A DNA stretch of 64,000 bases from Photobacterium aphoticum. Lineage in GTDB: Bacteria; Pseudomonadota; Gammaproteobacteria; Enterobacterales; Vibrionaceae. The stretch spans positions 62,001-126,000 of the forward strand of contig NZ_LDOV01000010.1 of the NCBI RefSeq assembly GCF_001029435.1, in the 5' to 3' direction. Of the stretch, positions 1-8,054 are shown piece after piece (the first letter of the stretch is position 1; the number at the start of each line of letters is the position of its first letter). Position numbers and translations under genes: made by a program. Below the pieces are notes generated by a model that was given only the letters and a program-made list of their open reading frames with translations, was not told the DNA's origin and did not search any database.

Positions 1-789
1 CCGATGCAAAGGAAATTCATGTTAAAAGGCGTGTTATCGAGTCGAAAACCACGAAAGCGGGTAGCTCTCTGATCCCGTGTGGTACAGGCATCACCTACTT
101 GCACAATCAGATTAAACACCTTCTTTCCCCGTCCGTTATCGGTGATTGAGACAGATGAACCAAAAAAGTAGCTGTATACGGGGGCGATGGCGTTGTTGGC
201 GGATGCATTGTATGTCCACGCCGCTAAGTGTTGAGTGCTGAGGGAGTGATCATAGATGGCCTCAAAGATCGTACGAAATCCGTCACTGGTGTATTTCCCC
301 GCCGTTAGCATGACAGAAGAATCTTTGAGTGGAAACGCGACGGTAGTCTCTTGGCGTAACACGGCATTCCATAACATGATAAGCCGATCATTATTGTTGG
401 CCGGGACGAGCAGCGCCGTATCGTTATCTTGGCAAAGGTTGAGCAAATTCACGTAGCTGTCATTGATTTTCGCTTTGATGATTTGATAGTGCCCTTTCGG
501 TCGCAAATCGAAACAGTTCTCGGCTTGAGTCGTATAGTAGATCAGTGGACTGTCAACGTCCGTATTGAGCGGATTATCACCTATTATGGCACTTCCGGAA
601 GGATCGTTCGTAAAACTGACCCGTGCCATGTCCACATTCACTTGTTTCCATATTGGGGGCAGTGAATCCGCATACTCTGACAGCGGTTTGGCGGATACGC
701 CAGTGCTGTATAGCCAAGCCGAGACGGTAAAAAAACAGAGCAGCAGAGGTGTCGGTACGAAAAAAACACGCCAAGCGGTGAAAACCATA
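1..789 (-). CDS. Partial hypothetical exported or membrane-anchored protein
   Basis: A minus-strand frame stays open from an ATG at 789 to the left edge (about 263 residues), so the C-terminus is missing. AAGGG sits about 8 bases before the ATG. The N-terminus begins MVFTAWRVFFVPTPLLLCFF, basic then hydrophobic, and reads as a signal peptide or single anchor, so the body should be outside the cytoplasm. The visible body is rich in Asn, Asp and Thr, with four scattered Cys (ENCFDL, NLCQDN, GDACTT, NFLCI) that could form disulfides. I do not recognise the family. It points the same way as the TrmK-like gene 150 bases upstream. The open frame, ribosome site and export signal make it likely to be real; its function is unknown. 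Confidence 0.6.
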
Positions 790-940
790 ATATCGCCCTT
801 AAATGAAAAAATGCATGAGGGGTATAATGAGTATGGTTCACTCGGTGTGACAAAAAATACGTGGTTTAAGGGGGCATCACGGAAGTTTGAACTGAGTCAC
901 GTGTTCCGGTACGCCCCTGATTTGGCAGGGATTGAGCAGC

Positions 941-1621
941 CTAGTTCTTTTGCGTGATCGCCTGATAAGCCGCTACAGCCATATCAGCCTCTTTTCTGTT
1001 ACTTCGCTGAACCCGGCGATAGTGGCTCAGTGTTTTTTCAAGATAGCGTTCAACGGTTCTCGCTTGCTCATCGGTGGCGGCGTGCCAAATTTTTTCACCC
1101 ACAGAGCAGATCTTCATCGCATCATTAGCGCTTGATGACACGTAAATGATCTCATAGAAACGGTGATTGTCTTCCACTAACACTTCGTGTTTCAAACTGA
1201 AATCCAACTCACACAACTTCTGGCGCAACGTGAACTGATGGTGCACCGGGCAGACCAGAAAATCGATGTCTAGATCTGGATGTTGTTGATGAATACGCTC
1301 GATAAAGGTCGTGATTAAATCCCCGCCCACACCCGCAATGATAACCAAGTGTTTTCCCGGATAGTCATGAAGAGGAAGTGCTGCCACATCCATGCAATGG
1401 GTTGTCCATGTTGACGCAGACTGCGTATAGAAGCGTTGCAGTTTGTCTTCAACGGTTTGCATCAGCGCCGGCACAATATCCACAAAATGAATATGAGGAG
1501 CGGCTTGTCGTGCCAATAACGCCGTACCTAAAAAACCATGGTCACAGCAACAATCCCAAATGTGGGTGTAGTCCGCCGATACCAGTTGTTCGATGTGTTT
1601 GAGCCTGTTACTCAGTTTCAA
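941..1621 (-). CDS. trmK: TrmK-like tRNA (adenine(22)-N1)-methyltransferase
   Basis: 226 residues, the usual size for the TrmK/YqfN family of SAM-dependent enzymes that make m1A22 in tRNA. The N-terminus MKLSNRLKHIEQLV matches the family opening. The SAM motif I is WDCCCDHGFLG (residues 22-32), close to the family D-x-G-C-D-H-A. A second conserved block, IIAGVGGDLI, precedes an HRFYEII segment. The start is TTG at 1621; no in-frame ATG lies nearby and the family alignment supports this position, though the ribosome site is weak. It stands alone between a hypothetical gene and the regulator cassettes. The call rests on the motifs. The exact tRNA target in this organism is inferred. Confidence 0.8.
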   Translation of the reverse strand: MKLSNRLKHIEQLVSADYTHIWDCCCDHGFLGTALLARQAAPHIHFVDIVPALMQTVEDKLQRFYTQSASTWTTHCMDVAALPLHDYPGKHLVIIAGVGGDLITTFIERIHQQHPDLDIDFLVCPVHHQFTLRQKLCELDFSLKHEVLVEDNHRFYEIIYVSSSANDAMKICSVGEKIWHAATDEQARTVERYLEKTLSHYRRVQRSNRKEADMAVAAYQAITQKN

Positions 1622-1741
1622 GAGGTGTTCATCTCTGATAGAAAAGTCGGCGTATTGTAATGATTTTTAGCAATATGGCGAGGATTAAGTCAGCTTGGAT
1701 AACGCTATTAGCCTAGCTGACATCATGCGCATGTTATGTGA

Positions 1742-2161
1742 CTAATCTTCCCGACATGACAATACAAAGTTATTGATTTGGAAAAGGTGTGGGCCACGGA
1801 AAATGAGATGGCATTCATCATCCAAAGCATAGGCCGTCTGCTGGTGGACTTTGACCGGCATATCTTGATTAATGAGAAGGTATTTGTTGTTACCGATTGG
1901 GCTAAATGGATACTGCCTGTCGAAACTGACCGTCTCGAGATCCGGTTGAGTGACATCAACGTAAGTCACATGATGATTCAGTTGGTTACTAAGCTGGCAT
2001 GTATAGAATAGCCACGTATAGTCCGGGATTTCGACCTCACCATGCCATTGGGTTTTTTGTGATTGAATACCGAAATATAACGCTATATTCGTGGTGATTA
2101 AGAACGCAATCACAACATATTTGATTGAAAATAACTTTTCGAAAAAACGGAATAGAAACAT
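1742..2161 (-). CDS. Co-component partner protein 1 (one TM, small periplasmic domain)
   Basis: 139 residues from ATG 2161; a TTG at 2185, 4 bases after the regulator stop, is an alternative start. One transmembrane helix (about residues 12-32, YVVIAFLITTNIALYFG) precedes a periplasmic domain of roughly 105 residues. It ends with a Cys pair, DDECHLIF and VLSCRED, whose position matches the other three partner proteins in this window. It lies directly downstream of regulator 1, and translational coupling is likely because no clear Shine-Dalgarno site is visible. By architecture it corresponds to VtrC/ToxS/TcpH-type partners, which bind the periplasmic domain of a ToxR-like regulator. The sequence is too divergent for a named call, and the ligand is unknown. 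Confidence 0.65.
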   Translation of the reverse strand: MFLFRFFEKLFSIKYVVIAFLITTNIALYFGIQSQKTQWHGEVEIPDYTWLFYTCQLSNQLNHHVTYVDVTQPDLETVSFDRQYPFSPIGNNKYLLINQDMPVKVHQQTAYALDDECHLIFRGPHLFQINNFVLSCRED

Positions 2162-2189
2162 GTTTAACACAAATTGAATTCGCAAAATG

Positions 2190-2855
2190 TTAATTATTTG
2201 TTTTGATGCATTTTAAGAAATGCTTACCTTTAGTGTAATGACATTCATGATCGTCGATAGTGACGATTGTGCGCTGACCTGTCTCATCACGATTGATGTA
2301 AGGATAAGGCGTCGCCTGCATAATAGACAAATATTCATGCTTGTAGTAGACCGCTTTCACCAGAGCATAAGCCTGATATAACGAAGCAGCGAAGAGTAGT
2401 GTACAGCCACCAAAAAATACCTTTTTGGTGAAGCATGGTTGTTTGGTTTTGTTTGTGCATATCTCGCTGTTTTCAGCGATCGCAGGAGAATCTTCCGTCT
2501 CGGAAAAGAGTGTTGGCGCTGAGTTCACCACGGTGAAGACCAGTTTGTATCCTTTGCTTGGGACGTTTACCAAAATGGTTTTGTCACGATCACACAATGT
2601 ATTACGTGTTCGGCTGATCAGTTGTGCCAAACTTTCTTGTGAGATTGGACGTGACTGCCACACTCTTTCAACAATTTGTCCATGACTGAGCACGTCAGGG
2701 GAGGCATCGACTAAGCACCGAAGCAATTTAAATTGCTTTTGAGTAAGTACTAAAGCCTCTGACGAGAGGGAACCAACATCGGTAGAGAGTGAACGAGAGT
2801 CTGTTTGCCAGAGAAAACGACCTAAACGAAGTTGTGGATTATTTATCATGTCCAT
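2190..2855 (-). CDS. ToxR/VtrA-like membrane-bound winged-helix regulator 1
   Basis: Cytoplasmic OmpR/PhoB-type winged helix (LTQKQFKLLRCLVDASP, then SQESLAQLISRTRNTL and ILVNVPSKGYKL as recognition helix and wing), a linker, one transmembrane helix (GGCTLLFAASLYQAYALV) and a periplasmic tail of only about 55 residues. The tail carries the Cys pair HECHYTKGKHFLKC. The frame is open up to ATG 2948, but alignment with the three paralogues places the start at ATG 2855 or 2849. Proteins of this design bind DNA while anchored in the inner membrane and sense a periplasmic signal together with a partner, here the next gene. A site matching the shared AAGCTT-centred motif lies about 190 bases upstream. 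Confidence 0.78.
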   Translation of the reverse strand: MDMINNPQLRLGRFLWQTDSRSLSTDVGSLSSEALVLTQKQFKLLRCLVDASPDVLSHGQIVERVWQSRPISQESLAQLISRTRNTLCDRDKTILVNVPSKGYKLVFTVVNSAPTLFSETEDSPAIAENSEICTNKTKQPCFTKKVFFGGCTLLFAASLYQAYALVKAVYYKHEYLSIMQATPYPYINRDETGQRTIVTIDDHECHYTKGKHFLKCIKTNN

Positions 2856-3043
2856 ACGTGTAACTTGATGAATGGCTTTTAAGCAGTTAAAGATAATCCG
2901 TTTATGTATCCTCGCTGAGTCCGTAAAAACGCGGTTGCTCTCTATCATGCGCTATGTTGGTGAATGCGTTAAGGATTTACTCTTGCCTTGAGCGGGCGAA
3001 GAGTATACAAGGAAGACTCTCAATATCAAGAAGGAATTGGACT

Positions 3044-3059
3044 TTGTAAGCTTACGATT
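3044..3059. promoter_or_regulatory. Candidate operator A (GTAAGCTTACGAT)
   Basis: TTGTAAGCTTACGATT lies in the gap upstream of regulator 1. The ten-base centre GTAAGCTTAC is a perfect palindrome. The nine-base core GTAAGCTTA recurs at 6311-6319 and 9318-9326, with a variant at 8728-8735, always in gaps near the regulator cassettes, the CARF gene or the Sel1 gene. The repetition is seen directly; binding by a ToxR-like regulator is inference. Confidence 0.45.
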
Positions 3060-3144
3060 TGGGTGAGTTTTTATCTTAATATTGCACGCGAACGGGGAGC
3101 TCTAGTCTAAGGGCGATACAGAGCATGCAGTAAGGGCCATGTTG

Positions 3145-3531
3145 TCAGTATCGACAAGCTAGTGACATATATTTCATCGCAATTTTGTTAGGGTGCTTAA
3201 AAATCAATGAACAGTCATCATTGATTTTGTAATAACGAAAATAAATCGTGTTGAGATTGCTTTTATCGTTAAATAAAATATTGCCATTATGTAAATGCGG
3301 TTCAAAAGAAAAAGTCTCATCATAACTTTTATTGCCACTAAAGGGGTATTTGGTCATCCGAACATGCATTTTGTCGAAGAACTGTGTTGTTCTCACGGTT
3401 TTTTCAACATCGTTGGTTGTGACGTTGCCAATAAAATGTGTTTGCTGAGAATAGGTGCCATAAAGAATGGCGGCATTGACAATGAACAGTATGATGAAAA
3501 TCAATCGGTTCTTATTTACAGTTAATTGCAT
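3145..3531 (-). CDS. Co-component partner protein 2 (one TM, small periplasmic domain)
   Basis: 128 residues from ATG 3531, chosen because GAGG lies 9 bases upstream and because the paralogues begin at the same distance from the membrane helix. The gene start overlaps the end of regulator 2 by 20 bases. One helix (LIFIILFIVNAAILYG) is followed by a periplasmic domain with the sequence TYSQQTHFIGNV, matching the other partners, and the C-terminal Cys pair NDDCSLIF and SLACRY. It is the cognate partner of regulator 2 by overlap. Function follows the VtrA/VtrC and TcpP/TcpH scheme; the signal sensed is unknown. Confidence 0.68.
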   Translation of the reverse strand: MQLTVNKNRLIFIILFIVNAAILYGTYSQQTHFIGNVTTNDVEKTVRTTQFFDKMHVRMTKYPFSGNKSYDETFSFEPHLHNGNILFNDKSNLNTIYFRYYKINDDCSLIFKHPNKIAMKYMSLACRY

Positions 3532-4111
3532 GATGCTTAGCCTCAAATTTACACTCGGTACCTTCAATCGTGATCGATAGATCGCCACTTTCTTTAATGG
3601 ATTCTATGTGAGAGTAAGTTTCTGCAGTGAAAACCTCGATCAATCTTTTTTTATCCTGATAGGCTTCAAAAAAATAATAGAGATTAATGACGGTAAGCAG
3701 TAAACATGACATCCACAGAGAGCATTTCCATATTGATTTAGGTGATGCTTTTATTACTGGCGTGGCATCATTCTGCTCTGTTTTCTTCTTATCAATTGTT
3801 GAAATGTGTAGAGAGTACCCTTCTCCCGGTTGGTTAACGATGATGTTTTTTTCTTTGTCATCCAATGTGTTACGAGTGCGTATGATCAGTTGTGGTAAAC
3901 TTTCATTCGAGACATGCTCTGTTTTCCACACATCGTGAATAATATCTTGATTAGAGACAGAGTTAGGGTAAGCGCGATAAAGACAACTCATGAGCAAATA
4001 TTGTTTTTTTGTCAGTTTTTTCTGCACATTATTGTCTTTGATGTTTATCAGTCCGGGGCTTGTGACGTCCCATTGATAATTACCGAGAATAATTGCAGTT
4101 TGGTTATTCAT
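3512..4111 (-). CDS. ToxR/VtrA-like membrane-bound winged-helix regulator 2
   Basis: 199 residues from ATG 4111, preceded by AGGTGAG; the longer frame to 4168 lacks such a site. It has a winged helix (LTKKQYLLMSCLYRAYP, SNESLPQLIIRTRNTL, IIVNQPGEGYSLH), a linker, one transmembrane helix (WMSCLLLTVINLYYFFEAY) and a periplasmic tail of about 50 residues ending in the Cys pair TECKFEAKHHAINCK. The order DNA-binding domain, helix, short sensor is that of ToxR, TcpP and VtrA. It is AT-rich compared with the housekeeping genes to the right. No GTAAGCTTA site was found upstream, unlike regulator 1. Confidence 0.8.
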   Translation of the reverse strand: MNNQTAIILGNYQWDVTSPGLINIKDNNVQKKLTKKQYLLMSCLYRAYPNSVSNQDIIHDVWKTEHVSNESLPQLIIRTRNTLDDKEKNIIVNQPGEGYSLHISTIDKKKTEQNDATPVIKASPKSIWKCSLWMSCLLLTVINLYYFFEAYQDKKRLIEVFTAETYSHIESIKESGDLSITIEGTECKFEAKHHAINCK

Positions 4112-4354
4112 TGCTCTCACCTGTTGAAAAGGGGAGCGGATACTATCTTGTTTTGTGACCTTTATCAAGTTTTAGAGTATAAGGTCTAATTATGAGATGA
4201 TAATCGTTATTTATATCATTCATTTTTATAATGACCATGTCCTATATATCATTTGGTAATAATGGTCATCGATCATCTCTACCAGATCCCAATGCTATGG
4301 AGAGGTAGCACCAATATCATTTTGATCTGATAGAGAGTCATGCAATGAGCGACT

Positions 4355-4777
4355 CTAGTAGAGACACTTTAGAGAGACATTTCTGAGTGTCATTTCAGAT
4401 TGTCCACTGAACACGAGCTTACATTGTTCATCTAAATAAAAGACCCGATTATGCCGAACAGTCACAGGCGTATCATTATTTAGAGAGAGGTATTGGCCAC
4501 CTTTGGACTTTTCATAAATGTAGTGATAATCCAAAGTATCAATATCAACTTCATCAGAAGAAAGGGGTGAATAGGTGGCACTGGAAATCAATTGGCGTTG
4601 GTGTAAGCGTGTATACACGCCCCAAGCATGTCCCATCGCTTCCATTTTTCCGTACAGGCGAACATCAGTATGCTGTGCGAACCACATCACCATGGTGTTA
4701 AGAAGCACTAAGACGAGTGCCATGACCACTTTACGGGCATTGGAGAAGCAATTGAGTTTTGTAATAAGTGCATTCAT
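4355..4777 (-). CDS. Co-component partner protein 3 (one TM, small periplasmic domain)
   Basis: 140 residues from ATG 4777; the next upstream ATG (4786) would add three residues. It overlaps the end of regulator 3 by 47 bases, nearly the same overlap as in cassette 4. One helix (VVMALVLVLLNTMVMWFA) precedes a periplasmic domain. Segments YGKMEAMGHAWGVYT, VRHNRVFYLDEQC and LVFSG closely resemble partner 4, so cassettes 3 and 4 are the nearest paralogues. It ends with the Cys pair DEQCKL and SLKCLY. Its role is the periplasmic partner of regulator 3 by architecture and overlap. Confidence 0.68.
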   Translation of the reverse strand: MNALITKLNCFSNARKVVMALVLVLLNTMVMWFAQHTDVRLYGKMEAMGHAWGVYTRLHQRQLISSATYSPLSSDEVDIDTLDYHYIYEKSKGGQYLSLNNDTPVTVRHNRVFYLDEQCKLVFSGQSEMTLRNVSLKCLY

Positions 4778-5402
4778 GGTTATCAATCGTTAAGTGAATT
4801 ATTCCATCCTGCCCTTTTGTCATTTCTGGATAGGGCTTCGCGTTAAGTACATCGAGAAAATCTTGTTGATAGTAGATCGCCGTTGTTAACTTCCATAGGT
4901 TGAGAATTAAGCCGAAGAAGAGACACCCCAACAAGGCACACCATAATGGGTGTCGTATCGAGACTGACGGCGCATTTGACAGCTGAGATTCCATCATTGG
5001 CTGAGTGCTCGTTGATGTATCGTCATTGTCTGGCATGCACGGTGCGGTCTTTGTCGTCCTATCAGAAACAACAGGTGTAAAATTCAGTGAGTATCCAATG
5101 CCGGGTTCATTCACTAAGATGGACTTGTTTCCATCCTCCAGTGACTGACGCGTTCTATTAATAAGCTGTGGCAAGCTCTCTTGGGAAATATGTTTTGAAC
5201 CCCATACTTTTTCAATAATTTGCTCTTTCTTTAATGTGCTTGGATAAGCATCGATTAAACAAGTCAGCAGTTGATGCTGTTTTGGGGTTAATACACATTT
5301 CTTCGCGTAATGTTCATCATTTTTATCTAAACGATATAATTCACGGGAATTGACATCCCAAGAAAAACGACCCAGTACGACAGTTGAAAAATTGGCTATC
5401 AT
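4731..5402 (-). CDS. ToxR/VtrA-like membrane-bound winged-helix regulator 3
   Basis: 223 residues from ATG 5402. It has a winged-helix domain (LTPKQHQLLTCLIDAYP, SQESLPQLINRTRQSL, ILVNEPGIGYSLNF), a polar linker of about 45 residues, one membrane helix (ALLGCLFFGLILNLW) and a periplasmic tail with AIYYQQDF, KPYPEM and the Cys pair HECTYYKTQLLLQC. The tail closely matches regulator 4. A spaced dyad (CAAAGCATTATTAATTGCTT) occurs about 45 bases upstream and may be a promoter element. A gap of about 1 kb separates this gene from the divergent CARF gene. Confidence 0.8.
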   Translation of the reverse strand: MIANFSTVVLGRFSWDVNSRELYRLDKNDEHYAKKCVLTPKQHQLLTCLIDAYPSTLKKEQIIEKVWGSKHISQESLPQLINRTRQSLEDGNKSILVNEPGIGYSLNFTPVVSDRTTKTAPCMPDNDDTSTSTQPMMESQLSNAPSVSIRHPLWCALLGCLFFGLILNLWKLTTAIYYQQDFLDVLNAKPYPEMTKGQDGIIHLTIDNHECTYYKTQLLLQCP

Positions 5403-6427
5403 GTTTAAATCAAAACGTAACGGAAAACCATGATGATAGGTATGTCACAAAGCATTATTAATTGCTTGTAACGGTTATTTATATGTTTTCACCCAGTGTT
5501 TATGTCTTAGGTGCCCACAATCTGAGTGTGGATACTATCGCCACTCACGAGATGCCGCGAGTTACATTGCAGTTATATGCACTGATGTTTTTAGTGTTGG
5601 TGGTTTTTCTATAAGTTGTTGATTTAAAGTTGTTTTACTAATTATATAAGTTAAATGTAAGTGCCCTGTAAGTGTGTGATGCGCTAAAATGAGGCTCCAG
5701 AGGGAGAGTGAAAATGGAGTCGTGAGCAGTATCGCAGAGGCTCTGACGCTGCTCAGAACGTGTTACTTGCTGATAGTGACTGCTGATCGTACATTCAAAG
5801 ATTGGCTGATTTTCGACACCGATTTAATGCTCAGTGATGATTTTTCATCTTATAGTTACACATTGTATAACGACTATCACAATGCGCTTTCTCATTGTCA
5901 GTGCTTAAATGATGGTACGAAAAAGAAATCATTCATACGTGTTCATTGATAACCAGCGAATCTAATTGCCTGTTTTAATGTCAATTCATCATCCATTATT
6001 TTCAACTCTTAGTATTTGTTATTTATTGAGTAATGGTGCGTTTTTTAAGTATGAGTTTTTTAATCATGAGTTGTTTAAATTCCATTAATGTTTAATCAAT
6101 GACATTACTCATATTCCGTGATGAAAGTGACAGATTGATACTATTGCTGCATCACTGTTTTGCTCTATGTTCTACTCAACGTATTTTGTATGAATATCTC
6201 GGTAGTATGCCTGTTTTTTGTGGCCTTCTGGCGATGCTCCGTAACACTCTCGGATGCAGGAGACCATGAAGGTAGAGAGATACCAACCACACATCTGTGG
6301 GGGAGAGATCGTAAGCTTACGATCTCTTACCTACTCATTTTAAGTATTATTATGTTCGTAAATGATGATGCATTGTGTATCATACAAACATGCTCAACGA
6401 ATGATTGACTCTAAGGCACATATCACA
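5403..6427. other. AT-rich gap between regulator 3 and the CARF gene
   Basis: About 1 kb with no supported gene. Two short plus-strand frames (5689-5949 and 6160-6408) lack ribosome sites and familiar composition, and I do not call them. Near its right end lies the perfect 24-base palindrome at 6304-6327. No CRISPR-type direct repeats are present. The gap likely holds the divergent promoters. Confidence 0.5.
6304..6327. promoter_or_regulatory. Perfect 24-bp palindrome upstream of the CARF gene (candidate operator B)
   Basis: The centre GTAAGCTTAC is flanked by AGAGATC and GATCTCT, giving two 12-base arms with no spacer. It lies about 100 bases before the CARF start. The core is shared with sites near regulator 1 and the Sel1 gene. 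A loopless palindrome is a typical dimer operator and a poor terminator. The binding protein is unknown. Confidence 0.5.
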
Positions 6428-7543
6428 ATGAAAAACATTCTTCTCTGTACAACGGGTGCGAGCCCACAGGTCGTGACGGAAACCTTGTATGCGTTGTTTA
6501 CGCAGGGCAAAGCGTACCCGGATGAGATGTATGTGATCACTACGGCGAGCGCAAAAGCCATGTTGGTGGAGGGGTTACTCACTCAAGGTCATCTTCAGGC
6601 GCTGTATGAAGAATACGGCATGCCAGCGGTGACGTTTGATGAAAGCCATATCTGGCTGATTGAAGATGAGCAAGGTCAGCCGGTGTTTGATGCCAAAGGG
6701 GAAGAAGACCAAGCCTATATGGCCAATTTCATTACTCGCAAAGTGGCGGAGCTAACGGCAGATGCTAATACGGCGATTCATGCTTCTATTGCGGGTGGCC
6801 GTAAGACGATGGCGTTTTACATGGGTTATGCGATGTCGTTGCTGGGGCGTGAGCAAGATGCGTTGAGCCATGTGTTTGTGAATGATGAGTTTGAATTTGT
6901 ACCGGACTTTTACTTTCCTACTCAGGGTGATCATTTGATCGAAGGGAAAGTAGCGGGCACGCAACTGAACACGAAAGAGGCGGTGGTGACGTTGGCGGAA
7001 ATTCCGTTTGTCCGTATGCGTAAAAAGTTTGAGGATGATTTGATCAGCCAGATCGAAGAAGCCACCTTCAGCAAAACGGTAGCACGTATGAATGCGGCAG
7101 ATCAGGTGACATCCGTCCAATGGTCAAACAAGGCATTATCGCTGTCAGTGTTGGGGATTGATATTAAGCTCACCGCGAAAGAGTTGGCGCTGTATCAGTA
7201 TATTGCCCAAGAGCCAGATAAAAAGGTGCTGGTCGATCGTGCCTTTATCGAAAGTACCGCCCCGAGCAAGGCGTATTTATCGGTGTATAGCCAAATGAAA
7301 GGCGATGTACGCGTCTATCGTACCTTTGGTTTAGAAGATGATATCGCTTGGCGTGAGCAGAATCTGACATCCTTGAAACCCATGGAAAAGGAATTTATTC
7401 AGCCGATCCGTACTCAGGTTAACACCAAACTGAAAAAAGCGTTGCCTGCCGAGATTTATGAGAAAGTGCAAATTCAATCGCAGCGAACCCCTGGAGGGAG
7501 CTGGTATTGGATTGCGCCTGCACTTTCCGTCACGGCTTTATAG
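6428..7543 (+). CDS. CARF-domain protein of the NE0113 family (orphan, no cas genes nearby)
   Basis: 371 residues from ATG 6428 (MKNILLCTTGASPQVVTETL). The opening CTTGxSPQVVTETLYAL and AGGRKTM at residues 122-128 are hallmarks of the NE0113 family (Cas_NE0113), CARF proteins that bind cyclic oligoadenylate in type III CRISPR immunity and are annotated in databases as Csm6-type ring nucleases. The C-terminal half includes LTAKELALYQYIA (residues 248-260), which could be a winged helix. No R-x4-6-H HEPN motif is visible there, so RNase activity like classical Csm6 is not supported. No cas10, other cas gene or CRISPR array lies in the window. It sits between two ToxR-like cassettes on the opposite strand. 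Confidence 0.8.
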   Translation: MKNILLCTTGASPQVVTETLYALFTQGKAYPDEMYVITTASAKAMLVEGLLTQGHLQALYEEYGMPAVTFDESHIWLIEDEQGQPVFDAKGEEDQAYMANFITRKVAELTADANTAIHASIAGGRKTMAFYMGYAMSLLGREQDALSHVFVNDEFEFVPDFYFPTQGDHLIEGKVAGTQLNTKEAVVTLAEIPFVRMRKKFEDDLISQIEEATFSKTVARMNAADQVTSVQWSNKALSLSVLGIDIKLTAKELALYQYIAQEPDKKVLVDRAFIESTAPSKAYLSVYSQMKGDVRVYRTFGLEDDIAWREQNLTSLKPMEKEFIQPIRTQVNTKLKKALPAEIYEKVQIQSQRTPGGSWYWIAPALSVTAL

Positions 7544-7628
7544 TGGCTATTGCGATGTGTTAGGTGGGGCATGGGAAGGCCCCTTAACCGGTTCGGCCTA
7601 GCAGACCGAGGATGAGGAGAGTTAAAGC

Positions 7629-8054
7629 TCAGTATTCACAACGCAGTGAGGTGTTTTTTAAGTGAGGGTTGGTGGGCCCACTGAACACTAAACTGCACGT
7701 GTCATCTAAGTAAAAGACACGGTTGTGTCGCACCGGTACATGCTCATGATCACCTTGTGACATATACTCATTGTCACTCAAGCGGGTGAATGTGTAGTAA
7801 AAATCAATGTTCTTTGAGTTCATGTCCTGAGGCGCATTGAGTTTGGTAAAGGTGTTCTTGGTGACCAAATTATCGCGGTTTTGCTCCGTATGTGTGGTCC
7901 ATTGGTGGCCAAATGCCTCTACACGTCCAAAGTATTGCGTACCTGTCTGGTGGCTTGCAACCATCAGCACTGCATTCAGTATGAGCAATAAAGTGATAAT
8001 CTTAAATTTATTAGCACTTAAGTAAGCGCTGAGTTTTGTCATAAATACATTCAT
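7629..8054 (-). CDS. Co-component partner protein 4 (one TM, small periplasmic domain)
   Basis: 141 residues from ATG 8054, overlapping the end of regulator 4 by 44 bases. One helix (IITLLLILNAVLMVA) precedes a periplasmic domain with YFGRVEAFGHQWTTHT, VRHNRVFYLDDTC and LVFSGPT, all shared with partner 3, then the terminal Cys pair DDTCSL and SLRCEY. It is the likely periplasmic partner of regulator 4. It converges with the CARF gene, and 85 bases separate the two stop codons. Confidence 0.68.
   Translation of the reverse strand: MNVFMTKLSAYLSANKFKIITLLLILNAVLMVASHQTGTQYFGRVEAFGHQWTTHTEQNRDNLVTKNTFTKLNAPQDMNSKNIDFYYTFTRLSDNEYMSQGDHEHVPVRHNRVFYLDDTCSLVFSGPTNPHLKNTSLRCEY

Noticed and set aside
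5689-6408. Two short frames at 5689-5949 and 6160-6408
   Set aside because: They lack ribosome sites, have no recognisable family, and lie in AT-rich control DNA.
5403-6427. CRISPR array next to the CARF gene
   Set aside because: No regularly spaced direct repeats are present. The only strong repeat is a single palindrome.
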